This document shows, piece by piece, positions 27,873 through 36,221 of a stretch of DNA of 64,000 nt. The translations under genes and the position numbers were made by a program. The DNA is from Streptomyces sp. NBC_00344 (GTDB lineage: Bacteria > Actinomycetota > Actinomycetes > Streptomycetales > Streptomycetaceae), in contig NZ_CP107996.1 of NCBI RefSeq assembly GCF_036088315.1, positions 1,054,001 through 1,118,000 on the forward strand, written 5' to 3'. Below the pieces are notes generated by a model that did not search any database, was not told where the DNA came from, and saw nothing but the letters and a program-made list of their open reading frames with translations. The first letter of the stretch is position 1, and each line of letters begins with the position of its first letter.

Positions 27873-29495
27873 ATGTCCGCACCAGCGCCGTCCCCGCTGG
27901 CCATCGTCGATGCCGAGCCCCTGCCCCGGCAGGACGAGGTCCTCACCGATGCGGCCCTTGCCTTCGTGGCTGAGCTGCACCGGCAGTTCACGCCCCGCCG
28001 TGACGAGCTGCTCGTCCGCCGAGGCGAGCGCCGCGCCGAGATCGCCCGCACCTCTTCGCTCGATTTCCTGCCGGAAACCGCGCGCATCCGTGCCGACGAC
28101 AGCTGGAAGGTCGCACCGGCCCCCGCCGCGCTGAACGACCGCCGCGTCGAGATCACCGGCCCGACCGACCGCAAGATGACGATCAACGCCCTCAACTCGG
28201 GTGCCAGGGTCTGGCTCGCGGACTTCGAGGACGCTTCGGCCCCCACCTGGGAGAACGTCGTCACCGGCCAGCTCAACCTGACCGACGCCTATGAGCGCCG
28301 GATCGACTTCAAGGACGGGAAATCCGGCAAGTCGTACGCGCTCAAGCCTGCCGACGAGCTGGCGACCGTGGTCATGCGACCGCGCGGCTGGCACCTCGAC
28401 GAGCGCCACCTCCAGCTGGACGGCCGCGCTGTTCCCGGCGCCCTGGTCGACTTCGGCCTGTACTTCTTCCACAACGCCGAGCGCCTGATCGAGCTGGGTA
28501 AGGGCCCGTACATCTACCTCCCGAAGACCGAGTCCCACCTGGAGGCGCGCCTCTGGAACGAGATCTTCGTCTTCGCGCAGGACTACGTCGGAATCCCGCA
28601 GGGCACCGTCCGCGCGACCGTTCTGATCGAGACGATCACCGCGGCCTACGAGATGGAGGAGATCCTCTACGAGCTGCGCGACCACGCCTCCGGGCTGAAC
28701 GCCGGCCGCTGGGACTACCTCTTCTCGATCGTCAAGAACTTCCGTGACGGCGGCTCCAAGTTCGTCCTCCCGGACCGTAATCTGGTCACCATGACCGCCC
28801 CGTTCATGCGCGCGTACACCGAACTCCTGGTCCGCACCTGCCACAAGCGCGGCGCTCACGCGATCGGCGGGATGGCGGCCTTCATCCCGTCGCGCCGCGA
28901 CGCCGAGGTCAACAAGGTCGCCTTCGAGAAGGTCAAGGCGGACAAGGACCGCGAGGCAGGTGACGGCTTCGACGGATCCTGGGTCGCCCACCCCGATCTG
29001 GTGCCCATCGCCATGGCCTCCTTCGACGCGGTCCTGGGCGAGAAGCCCAACCAGAAGGAGCGGCTGCGCGAGGACGTCTCGGTCGCGCCCGGCGATCTCA
29101 TCGCCATCGACTCGCTCGACGCGAAGCCCACGTACAGCGGTCTCGTCAACGCGGTGCAGGTCGGCATCCGTTACATCGAGGCGTGGCTGCGTGGCATGGG
29201 CGCCGTCGCCATCTTCAACCTGATGGAGGACGCCGCCACCGCCGAGATCTCGCGTTCGCAGATCTGGCAGTGGATCAACGCCGACGTGGTCTTCGAGAAC
29301 GGCGAACGCGCCACGGCGGACCTGGCGCGGAAGATCGCCGCGGACGAACTGTCGGCCATCCGCGACGAGATCGGCGCGGAAGCCTTCTCCGCCGGCAGGT
29401 GGCAGCAGGCGCACGACCTGCTGCTGACGGTGTCGCTGGACCAGGACTACGCGGACTTCCTGACGCTCCCGGCGTACGAGCAGCTGCGGGGCTGA
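27873..29495 (+). CDS. aceB: Malate synthase A
   Basis: Condenses glyoxylate with acetyl-CoA to malate, 540 aa, the usual size of the A isoform. Family blocks include INALNSGARVWLADFEDASAPTW, VVMRPRGWHLDERH, PKTESHLEARLWN, the catalytic region GRWDYLFSIVKNF and the signature HAIGGMAAFIPSRRD. It provides one outlet for glyoxylate formed by allantoin breakdown. Operators of both motif classes in its promoter link it to the allantoin regulon. In S. coelicolor a malate synthase gene is part of the AllR regulon. Isocitrate lyase is not adjacent. Confidence 0.96.
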   Translation: MSAPAPSPLAIVDAEPLPRQDEVLTDAALAFVAELHRQFTPRRDELLVRRGERRAEIARTSSLDFLPETARIRADDSWKVAPAPAALNDRRVEITGPTDRKMTINALNSGARVWLADFEDASAPTWENVVTGQLNLTDAYERRIDFKDGKSGKSYALKPADELATVVMRPRGWHLDERHLQLDGRAVPGALVDFGLYFFHNAERLIELGKGPYIYLPKTESHLEARLWNEIFVFAQDYVGIPQGTVRATVLIETITAAYEMEEILYELRDHASGLNAGRWDYLFSIVKNFRDGGSKFVLPDRNLVTMTAPFMRAYTELLVRTCHKRGAHAIGGMAAFIPSRRDAEVNKVAFEKVKADKDREAGDGFDGSWVAHPDLVPIAMASFDAVLGEKPNQKERLREDVSVAPGDLIAIDSLDAKPTYSGLVNAVQVGIRYIEAWLRGMGAVAIFNLMEDAATAEISRSQIWQWINADVVFENGERATADLARKIAADELSAIRDEIGAEAFSAGRWQQAHDLLLTVSLDQDYADFLTLPAYEQLRG

Positions 29496-29510
29496 GCCGC
29501 CGTCCGGCCC

Positions 29511-29554
29511 GCGCCTGTGCCCCGGTCACGCCGAGCTGTCCGGGGCACAGGTGC
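29511..29554. terminator. Bidirectional terminator between aceB and the hydrolase gene
   Basis: The arms CCTGTGCCCCGG (29514-29525) and CCGGGGCACAGG (29540-29551) pair perfectly and extend by three more pairs. The 14-base loop is CG-rich. It lies between convergent stops at 29495 and 29569 and could serve both transcripts. There is no U-tract, as is common in Streptomyces. Confidence 0.7.
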
Positions 29555-29568
29555 GGGTCGCCCGCTCG

Positions 29569-30147
29569 TCAACCCTGTTCGATCTCGCGAATCAGTTCCT
29601 CCGCCTGCGGCCACGGTCCGTAGCCCGAGGCGTGGTTGAGATGCCCGACCTCACCGAGCCGGACGAGGCGGCTGCCCCAGGACTCGGCGAGCCGGGCGAC
29701 GCGCACCGCGCGGCCCAGCGGGTCGTTGCTGCTCGCCGCGACGACGCTGGGGAACGGCAGGGCGGTCCGCGGGGTGGGTGTCCAGCCGTTGCGGCCGAGC
29801 ACTTCGGGGGTCGGGTAGCCCTCCGGCAGCGGGGTGTCGAAGTCCGGAGGGGTCGCCAGCAGTGCGCCCACGACCGGGCGTCTGCTGCCCCGCGCCCAGT
29901 GCACGGTGGTCATCACCCCGGCGCTGTGGGCGACCAGCACCAGGGGGCCGGGGACTGCTGCGACCACCCCCTCCAGGGCTGCGACCCTTGCCGCACGGCT
30001 GAGCTGGTTCTCCGTCAGCGGTGTGACGGTGTGCACGCTGCGCCCGGCGGCGGTCAGCCGCTCTGCCAGCAGGGTCTGCCAGTGGTCGGGGACGTGGTCA
30101 CGCAGTCCTGGTACGACCACGATCGTGGCCCCGGTGCGGGCGCTCAT
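29569..30147 (-). CDS. RBBP9/YdeN-type alpha/beta hydrolase
   Basis: A 192-aa serine hydrolase of the compact RBBP9/YdeN type. It shows VVVPGLRDHVPDHWQ at the start, the nucleophile elbow AHSAGV (about 73-78) and the catalytic His in GEVGHLNHASGYGPWP. It is the last gene of a five-gene minus-strand operon and overlaps the MFS stop by four bases. It might hydrolyse an ester or lactone intermediate or product of the pathway encoded upstream. The substrate is unknown. Confidence 0.85.
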   Translation of the reverse strand: MSARTGATIVVVPGLRDHVPDHWQTLLAERLTAAGRSVHTVTPLTENQLSRAARVAALEGVVAAVPGPLVLVAHSAGVMTTVHWARGSRRPVVGALLATPPDFDTPLPEGYPTPEVLGRNGWTPTPRTALPFPSVVAASSNDPLGRAVRVARLAESWGSRLVRLGEVGHLNHASGYGPWPQAEELIREIEQG

Positions 30148-31484
30148 GCGGTCGCCGCCGCTGCCTGGGCGGGCGCAGGGGCGGCGAGGGCGGTCAGCCG
30201 GGTGATGTCGCGCTCGTAGTACCGGCGCCCGACCACGAAGGCCAGCGCGGGGACGGCTGCGATCAGCGGCACCAGCCTCAGCGCACCGAGCAGTCCGAGG
30301 TGGTCCGCGACCATGCCGGTCACCGCTGACCCCGGGGCCAGCCCGAGCAGACTGTTGGCCAGGGTCAGGGTGCCGAAGGCCGTACTGGAGATGGCTCCTG
30401 GGGTCAGGTTGGCCACCATCGCGGCGGCCGGGCCGGCCGTTGCTCCCGACACCAGAGCTCCTGCTGCGAGCAGGAGCATCTGCGCCGTGCCGGTCGTTGC
30501 GCGGAAGGCTGCCGTCAGCAGGACGAGGGAAAGGAAGCTGCAGACTATCGCCGTGGCCCACCTACGGATCTGTAGCGTCCGGCCGATGCGGTCGGCGACG
30601 GCACCGCCGATGATCATGCCGGCCCCGATGAGGAGCGCGAACAGGCCGGCGGTCACACCCGCCTTGGCGGTGGGCATGTGGTAGTAGCGGTTGAAGAAGC
30701 TGGGCAGCCAGGCCAGCAGCGCCCCGGGTATGAACAGTTGGAGGCCGCTGCCGACATAGGCGCTGACCACCGAGACCGAGGAGAAGAGCTGCGGCAGGAG
30801 GGACCGCAGCCGGGCCTTGGCATGCTCCTCGGGGCGGTCGTCGGAGGCGTCCCGTCGCGGGTCGAGCCGGTTCTCGGTGACGACCACGGCGAAGGCCGCG
30901 GCCAGGGCAAGTCCGAAGAACGCCATCACGCCGAACGCCCAGCGCCAGCCGAAGTGCTGCGCGATCGCGCCGCCGAGCGCCACGCCCAGCACCGAGCCGA
31001 ACGCTCCTCCGGCGATGAACGCCCCGGAGAGGGTGGCCCTGAGGCGGGCCGGGAAGACGCTGAGGACGACCGCGATGCCGATGCTGCCGTACGCGGCCTC
31101 ACCGATGCCGACGAACAGCCGGCCGAGGAACATCTCCCCGTAGCCGGCCGCCACTGCGCAGACGAGCGTGGCCAGGCTCCACATCACTGCGGCGACCACC
31201 AGACTGCGCACCCGCCCCCAACGGTCCGCCAGGAGGGACATCGGGAAAGTCAGCAGAGCGACAGCCAGCGCCACCACGCCGCTGAGCGAGCCCAGCTTCG
31301 CGTCGGTGAGACCCCATTCCGCCTTCAGCAACGGGAAGACCGCATTGAGTACCTGCCGCGACATGTAGTCGGACAGCAGCAGCCCGAAACTCAGGGCGAA
31401 AACAGTCCAGGCGTAGCGCCGGGAGACAGCCGGTGCTGGGGAGTCGATCCCGGGCGCCGGATCCGCCGTGGTTGGGATACTCAT
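30144..31484 (-). CDS. MFS transporter (anion/aromatic-acid symporter-like)
   Basis: A 12-helix major facilitator of about 446 aa. It shows the loop motif LADRWGRVRSL (about 85-95), LFVGIGEAAYGSIGIAVVLSVFPARLRAT and a central charged loop (DRPEEHAKARL). AGGAGGTG lies ideally before the ATG at 31484. The sequence resembles MFS carriers for organic acids. It is in one operon with a TauD dioxygenase and a BKACE enzyme and probably imports their substrate. Confidence 0.9.
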   Translation of the reverse strand: MSIPTTADPAPGIDSPAPAVSRRYAWTVFALSFGLLLSDYMSRQVLNAVFPLLKAEWGLTDAKLGSLSGVVALAVALLTFPMSLLADRWGRVRSLVVAAVMWSLATLVCAVAAGYGEMFLGRLFVGIGEAAYGSIGIAVVLSVFPARLRATLSGAFIAGGAFGSVLGVALGGAIAQHFGWRWAFGVMAFFGLALAAAFAVVVTENRLDPRRDASDDRPEEHAKARLRSLLPQLFSSVSVVSAYVGSGLQLFIPGALLAWLPSFFNRYYHMPTAKAGVTAGLFALLIGAGMIIGGAVADRIGRTLQIRRWATAIVCSFLSLVLLTAAFRATTGTAQMLLLAAGALVSGATAGPAAAMVANLTPGAISSTAFGTLTLANSLLGLAPGSAVTGMVADHLGLLGALRLVPLIAAVPALAFVVGRRYYERDITRLTALAAPAPAQAAAATA

Positions 31485-31516
31485 CGATACCACCTCCTAT
31501 GATCCTGGTCTGCTTC

Positions 31517-32431
31517 TCAGAAAGGCCGGTCGCCGACGATTCCGGCGCGCTCCATCCGGCGGACGGCCGGCCAGTAGTCCTGGACGGCGTAGTGCTGCGT
31601 GGAGCGGTTGTCCCAGATGGCGAAACTGTTCGGCTGCCAGCGCCAGCGGACCTGGTACTCGGGCACCGAGGCCTGGCTGAGCAGGTAGGTCAGCAGGTTG
31701 CTCGCCCCTGGCGCGTAGTCGATGCCGAAGCGGACGTTCTGCGGCGTGTGGTAGTTCGTGAAATGGGTGGCGAAGCTGTTGACGAAGAGGATCTCCTCGC
31801 CGGTCTCCGGGTGGGTCCGCACCACGGGGTGCTCCGCGTCCGGGTACTGGGCCGTCAGGGCGTGGCGGCGTTCCTCGGACATCACCGCGCCGAACGACGC
31901 CTCGATGCTGTGCCGGGCCCGCAGACCGCGGATCTGCGTCTTGATGTGCTCCGGCAGCCTGCGGTAGGCCTCGACCATGTTGACCCAGACGGTGTCCCCG
32001 CCCACCGGTGGTGTCTCCTGACAGCGCAGCACGGCACCCATCGACGGGTTCTCGCGCCACGTCCCGTCGGTGTGCAGGGCGTTCTCGTAGGGCTCGGGCG
32101 CGCTGTCCAGGTCCTTGTAGATGCGGACCAGCCCGGGGTTGTCGGGATCGCTGCCGGACACCGGGTGGGCCTCCAGCGGGCCGAACCGCGAGGCGAAGGC
32201 GACGTGTTCGGCACGGGTGATGTCCTGGCCCCGCAGGAACAGCACCTTGTACTTCAGGAGCAGCTCCCGGAGCTCGGCGAACAGGTCGTCGTCGTGTGCG
32301 GCGTCTGCGAGGTTCACGCCGAACAGCTCGGCGCCGATGGTGCAGGTCAGCGGCTCGGTCTTGATCGAGCGGCGGACTTCCGGCCGGACAAGGGCGGGAG
32401 CGGCCGGGTTCGGGGTGCTGATCTGGGTCAT
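31517..32431 (-). CDS. TauD/TfdA-family Fe(II)/2-oxoglutarate dioxygenase
   Basis: A 304-aa dioxygenase. The iron site is His120 and Asp122 in HTDGTW and the distal His in STQHYA (about 277). A downstream Arg (RRMERAGI) would bind 2-oxoglutarate. The start has AGGAGG before ATG. Relatives hydroxylate taurine, alkyl sulfates, phenoxyacetates or betaines, cleaving C-S, C-O or C-N bonds. Here it lies between an MFS importer and a quinone oxidoreductase, so it probably carries out an early oxidative step of a catabolic route. The substrate is not known. Confidence 0.93.
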   Translation of the reverse strand: MTQISTPNPAAPALVRPEVRRSIKTEPLTCTIGAELFGVNLADAAHDDDLFAELRELLLKYKVLFLRGQDITRAEHVAFASRFGPLEAHPVSGSDPDNPGLVRIYKDLDSAPEPYENALHTDGTWRENPSMGAVLRCQETPPVGGDTVWVNMVEAYRRLPEHIKTQIRGLRARHSIEASFGAVMSEERRHALTAQYPDAEHPVVRTHPETGEEILFVNSFATHFTNYHTPQNVRFGIDYAPGASNLLTYLLSQASVPEYQVRWRWQPNSFAIWDNRSTQHYAVQDYWPAVRRMERAGIVGDRPF

Positions 32432-32500
32432 GGTGGTACCTCCTGTGCAGGCTCGTGGTCCGTGTGGTGTTCAGCGACGGTGAGCGGGGCCCTGGGGTGG

Positions 32501-33487
32501 TCAGAGAACGAAGACGGAGGATCCGGTCGTTCGGCCGCTCTCCAGTTCGCGGTGCGCCTGGGGCGCTTCCTCGAGGGAGTAGCGCTGGTTGATCTCGATC
32601 TTGATGCGCCCGGAGGCGACATGGGCGAACAGCTCGCCCGCCAGTTCGGCGCGCTCCGCCGGATCGGCGATGTAGTCGGCCAGGGCCGGGCGGGTCACGA
32701 AGGCCGATCCGTGGATCGCGAGCTGCATGGCGTCGATCGGCGGCACGGGACCGGAGGCGGTGCCGAAGCAGACCAGCAGGCCGCGCCGCTGCAGCGAGGC
32801 GAGCGAACCGGCGTAGGTGGTCGCCCCGACGCTGTCGAACACCACCGGCACACCGGCGCCACCCGTCAGCTCGCGTACCCGCTCGGCCACGTTCTCCCGC
32901 CGGTAGTACACGATGTGGTCACAGCCGTGGGCGCGGGCGAGCTCTGCTTTCTCCTCGGTGGACACGGTGCCGATCACCGTGAGGCCCAGCAGTTTGGCCC
33001 ACTGGCAGACCATGAGCCCGACGCCGCCCGCCGCCGCGTGCAGCAGCACCGTGTCGCCGGGCTTCAGGGGGTGGATCCTGCGCAGCAGGTACGAGGAGGT
33101 GAGGCCGCGCATGGTCATCGCGGCGGCCGTCTCGAAGCTGATCTCGTCCGGCAGCTTGATCATCGAGCCCGGGGGCATGACCCGTTCGGTGCTGTAGGCC
33201 CCGAGCGGGCTGCCGGTGTAGGTCACCCGGTCGCCCTCGGCGAAGCCGGCGACGCCCTCGCCCACCGCCTCGATCACGCCCGCGGCCTCCACGCCGAGTC
33301 CGGCGGGGAGCGGAGCCGGGTAGAGCCCGGTGCGGAAGTAGGTGTCGGCGAAGTTCAGCCCGACCGCTTCGTGGCGGATCCGCACATTGCCGGGACCCGG
33401 GTCACCGACGGTGACCTCCTCCCAGCGCAGTACCTCGGGGCCGCCGGTCTCGTGGAAGCGGATGGCGTGTGCCACGGAGAACTCCAT
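32501..33487 (-). CDS. Quinone oxidoreductase-type MDR enzyme
   Basis: A 328-aa NADPH:quinone oxidoreductase-like medium-chain reductase without zinc ligands. The start AHAIRFHETGGPEVLRWEEV, GVEAAGVIEAVGEGV, and the NADPH Rossmann segment LLHAAAGGVGLMVCQWAKLLG (about 149-169) are typical of QorA/zeta-crystallin proteins. The enzyme reduces quinones or the double bond of enones. Its position in the BKACE-TauD operon suggests reduction of an unsaturated intermediate or an accessory redox function. This is inference. Confidence 0.92.
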   Translation of the reverse strand: MEFSVAHAIRFHETGGPEVLRWEEVTVGDPGPGNVRIRHEAVGLNFADTYFRTGLYPAPLPAGLGVEAAGVIEAVGEGVAGFAEGDRVTYTGSPLGAYSTERVMPPGSMIKLPDEISFETAAAMTMRGLTSSYLLRRIHPLKPGDTVLLHAAAGGVGLMVCQWAKLLGLTVIGTVSTEEKAELARAHGCDHIVYYRRENVAERVRELTGGAGVPVVFDSVGATTYAGSLASLQRRGLLVCFGTASGPVPPIDAMQLAIHGSAFVTRPALADYIADPAERAELAGELFAHVASGRIKIEINQRYSLEEAPQAHRELESGRTTGSSVFVL

Positions 33488-33565
33488 TGCTGTCTGAGGG
33501 GTGGCGGTGGTCGCGGGAGCCCGGGGGGGACTGCCGCGACCACGGCCGGTTCGTGGGGAAGGGAG

Positions 33566-34624
33566 TCAGATCTTGGGGTTGCGCAGCATGGAGCCGCGTT
33601 GCCCGGCGCGCCGGTTCGGCACCATGCCGAGCTGGGCGAGGGTCTCGTCGGCGTCCGCGTAGTACTCGCCCAGCCGGTAGATCTTCCTGGCCTCGAGCCC
33701 GGTCGCGATGTCGCGGCCGAGGTTCTCCGAAATCCTGACCATCTGCTCCACCTGTGCGACCGAGCTGATGCGCTCGCCCTTGCGGCCCCACAGGTTGTCC
33801 TCGTTGCCGACCCGCACGTGTGCTCCGAGCGCGATCCCGATCGCGTTCATCGGCGCCACGGCGCGCATCGAGCTCTCGATGGTGAGGACGGCGCCGTCCG
33901 GGGTGCGGCGGATGAACTCGATCAGGTCGGCAGGGTGCCGGCCGGCGAAGCCGCCGCCGATCGCCACATAGTTGAGGATCAGCGGGCCGGTGTGGATTCC
34001 GGCCCTGATCAGCCGCTCCACGGTCTCCAGCTGGGCCAGCGTGGCGAGTTGGAAGTGCGGCTGGATGCTGTTCGCGTGGAGCCGCTTGAGGTGTTCCAGG
34101 TAGAAGTCCGGTCCGGCCTCGACGACCATGTCGCGGTACGCCTTGTTCATGGCCGGGTTCGCGATCGACGTGCCCTGGAGGTCGTCGTCGGTCATGATCT
34201 CGACGATGTTCATCTGGCTGGTGTTGATGGCGATCGTCACCTGGTCGGGCTTGGGGTCGAGATCGGCCAGCAGGTGGCGGGTGTCGTAGCTGAGCCACTT
34301 CGCCTCGTCGCCCTCGCCCTCGGGGGCGAAGGAGATCGATCCGCCGATCTGCAGGACCATGTCCGGCACGGCCTCGCGCAGCCGACCGATCAGTTCGTTG
34401 AACATGGACATCCGCTTGGAGCCGTGACCGTCGAGCTCGCGCACATGGATGTGCAGCACGGTGGCGCCGGCGTTGTAGCAGTCGACGGCGGCCTGGACGT
34501 GCTCCTCCATGGTGAGGGGGAGGTCCTCGGCGTCACCGGGCAGCCACTCGGGTCCGTAGGGCGCTGCCTGGATGACCAGCGGCTCCTGGTTCTCGGGATA
34601 GAGCGAGTCGTCGTGGAAGTGCAC
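33566..34624 (-). CDS. BKACE-family beta-keto acid cleavage enzyme (DUF849)
   Basis: A 352-aa TIM-barrel enzyme. The zinc ligands are expected in LHIHVRE (His58 and His60) and a later His. It also shows INTSQMNI, NYVAIGGGFAGRH and the C-terminal SMRAVAPMNAIGIALGAHVRVGNEDNLWGRKGE block. The family splits a beta-keto acid with acetyl-CoA into a CoA ester and acetoacetate. The GTG at 34624 has AAGGAGA upstream. It is the first gene of a five-gene operon, preceded by about 330 bases to the AraC gene. The beta-keto substrate is unknown. Confidence 0.92.
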   Translation of the reverse strand: MHFHDDSLYPENQEPLVIQAAPYGPEWLPGDAEDLPLTMEEHVQAAVDCYNAGATVLHIHVRELDGHGSKRMSMFNELIGRLREAVPDMVLQIGGSISFAPEGEGDEAKWLSYDTRHLLADLDPKPDQVTIAINTSQMNIVEIMTDDDLQGTSIANPAMNKAYRDMVVEAGPDFYLEHLKRLHANSIQPHFQLATLAQLETVERLIRAGIHTGPLILNYVAIGGGFAGRHPADLIEFIRRTPDGAVLTIESSMRAVAPMNAIGIALGAHVRVGNEDNLWGRKGERISSVAQVEQMVRISENLGRDIATGLEARKIYRLGEYYADADETLAQLGMVPNRRAGQRGSMLRNPKI

Positions 34625-34955
34625 GGTCCGTCTCCTTCGTGGGTTGGGTCGGCCCGCCCCGCGCCTGGTACGCGGGGCTGCACGAGCCCTGAGGGCAAGG
34701 ACGGGCGTGAAGCCGTGACGACCCCGGTTCGCGCATCGGTGGCTCGGATGGGGCGTCCGTGCGGGCCGTCCTCGCGGAACGCGGCTGCGTTGCGGTGAAG
34801 CCAAAGGTAGGAGTCGATGACGTCTCGTGCTTAACCCTGCGGGACGGAGAACTTGCCGTTTGGGGACTCACTCGTGACGGCGCGGTGGCGGCCCGATGTC
34901 AGGCACCTGAAGACGCCGTAGCCATGGAACGAGCGGGCCCACGGAGGGCGCGCAA
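34625..34955. other. 331-base gap upstream of the BKACE operon
   Basis: This holds the operon promoter and the 3' flank of the AraC gene. No convincing gene is seen; long open frames are compositional. The segment 34795-34870 is locally more A/T-rich (AAAGGTAGG, GCTTAACCCTGC) and is the likeliest promoter position. No clear palindrome is visible. Confidence 0.4.
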
Positions 34956-35987
34956 TCAGTGGGGGTCGGTCCTCGTGAGGTCGGACCCGGTCGTCGCCCG
35001 GCGGCGCCACTCCCTGGGGCTGCATCCGAACTGCTCCCGGAACCAGCGGGAGAAGGCACTGGCTGCAGAGAAGCCCAGCAGATCGGAGATCTCCGTGAGG
35101 GAGCGGCGCGGGTTCGCCACAAACTGCTCGGCCAGCCGGATGCGCGCCGAGTTGAGGAGTGACGAGAATGTCTCACCCGAGTATGCGAGGCGCCGGTGGA
35201 CGCTGCGCCGGTCCACGCCCAGGCTACGGGCGACATGGTCCACCGAGCACCGCCCCGTCGGCAACAGGATCTCGATCAGCTCGCGCACCCGGTCCACTGT
35301 GTCGGCGTCCCTCGGGACCGCGATGGCCTCGAAGTACTGCCGGGCATAGTTCCTGAGCAGCGGGTCGGACGGTGTGTTGGGCGAGTCGAGATCGCTCGCG
35401 TAGAAAATGACTCCGTTGAATTCCTGGTCGAATTCCACCGCCGGGCCGAAAATCCGCCGATGCGTACCGCAGTCCGCCGGCGCACCATGGGCGAAGTACA
35501 CGGAGAGAGGCAGCCATTGGGGGCCCAGGAACGTGCGCAGCACCAGGTGGAACGCACCCACGGCCAGCTCGGTGGCCTGCCGGGCCTCCAACGCCTCGCC
35601 GAGGTCAAGTCCCACCTTGAGAGTGGCCAGGCCCTCCCGCTCGGAGAGGCGGGCATGCAGTGCCTCGTTGTACATGTGCTCATGGCGCAGCAGCAGCTCC
35701 AGCACACTGCGGACGTCCGGCTCCTCGCGGAGGGCGAGGCTGATGGGGCCGAGACTGCCGAGGCGCCGGAGCTCGGACATCCGCAGGCCGAAGTCCTGAC
35801 TTCCGGAGTCGGCAGCCGAGAGTTCCAGCAGGCGGACTACGGCCGCACCGGAGATCCACCGGTCCTGCAAGGTGAGAGCGGCGACGTCCAGGCCCACGCG
35901 CTGCATCAACACCTGCGGATCGGCTCCCAGCGAACGGCTCAACTCCACATAGCCGTTGAGTGCCGCAGTGCGAACAAGCGGTCTCAT
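34956..35987 (-). CDS. AraC-family transcriptional regulator (OruR/ArgR-like)
   Basis: About 343 aa. The N-terminal Arabinose_bd-type domain (about 20-205) begins LGADPQVLMQRVGLDV and includes LLLRHEHMYNEALHARL. The C-terminal AraC double helix-turn-helix (about 240-335) includes CSVDHVARSLGVDRRSVHRRLAYSGETFSSLL and LTEISDLLGFSAASAFSRWFREQFGCSPREWRR. The ATG at 35987 has AGGAG upstream. Between the BKACE operon and the divergent acyl-CoA ligase, it probably activates one or both in response to a pathway substrate. Confidence 0.9.
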   Translation of the reverse strand: MRPLVRTAALNGYVELSRSLGADPQVLMQRVGLDVAALTLQDRWISGAAVVRLLELSAADSGSQDFGLRMSELRRLGSLGPISLALREEPDVRSVLELLLRHEHMYNEALHARLSEREGLATLKVGLDLGEALEARQATELAVGAFHLVLRTFLGPQWLPLSVYFAHGAPADCGTHRRIFGPAVEFDQEFNGVIFYASDLDSPNTPSDPLLRNYARQYFEAIAVPRDADTVDRVRELIEILLPTGRCSVDHVARSLGVDRRSVHRRLAYSGETFSSLLNSARIRLAEQFVANPRRSLTEISDLLGFSAASAFSRWFREQFGCSPREWRRRATTGSDLTRTDPH

Positions 35988-36221
35988 CGCGCTCCTCACT
36001 GCCCCGTCCCGGAAAGGTAAGGAGATTGTCCCGCCACGTCAAGCGTTCAGATGCCGTGCGACCTACCGTAGTGGCGCCGCGGGGTGCACCGCAGGCGACC
36101 CACGGCCGGCCTGCCACCGCGCAGACGCCCTGGCAGAGGATCCGGCGTTGACCACGGGCGGACACGCGGCACCGTGCCCGCGCGGGACGCGCCGGCTGTC
36201 CCGACCCAAGGAGGCAATGAC

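Noticed and set aside
31433..34798. An open frame of more than 1,100 codons on the plus strand, antisense to five genes
   Set aside because: It is antisense to genes with clear catalytic motifs and is Arg/Gly/Asp/His-rich with no recognisable domain. It reflects the lack of stop codons opposite GC-rich codons.
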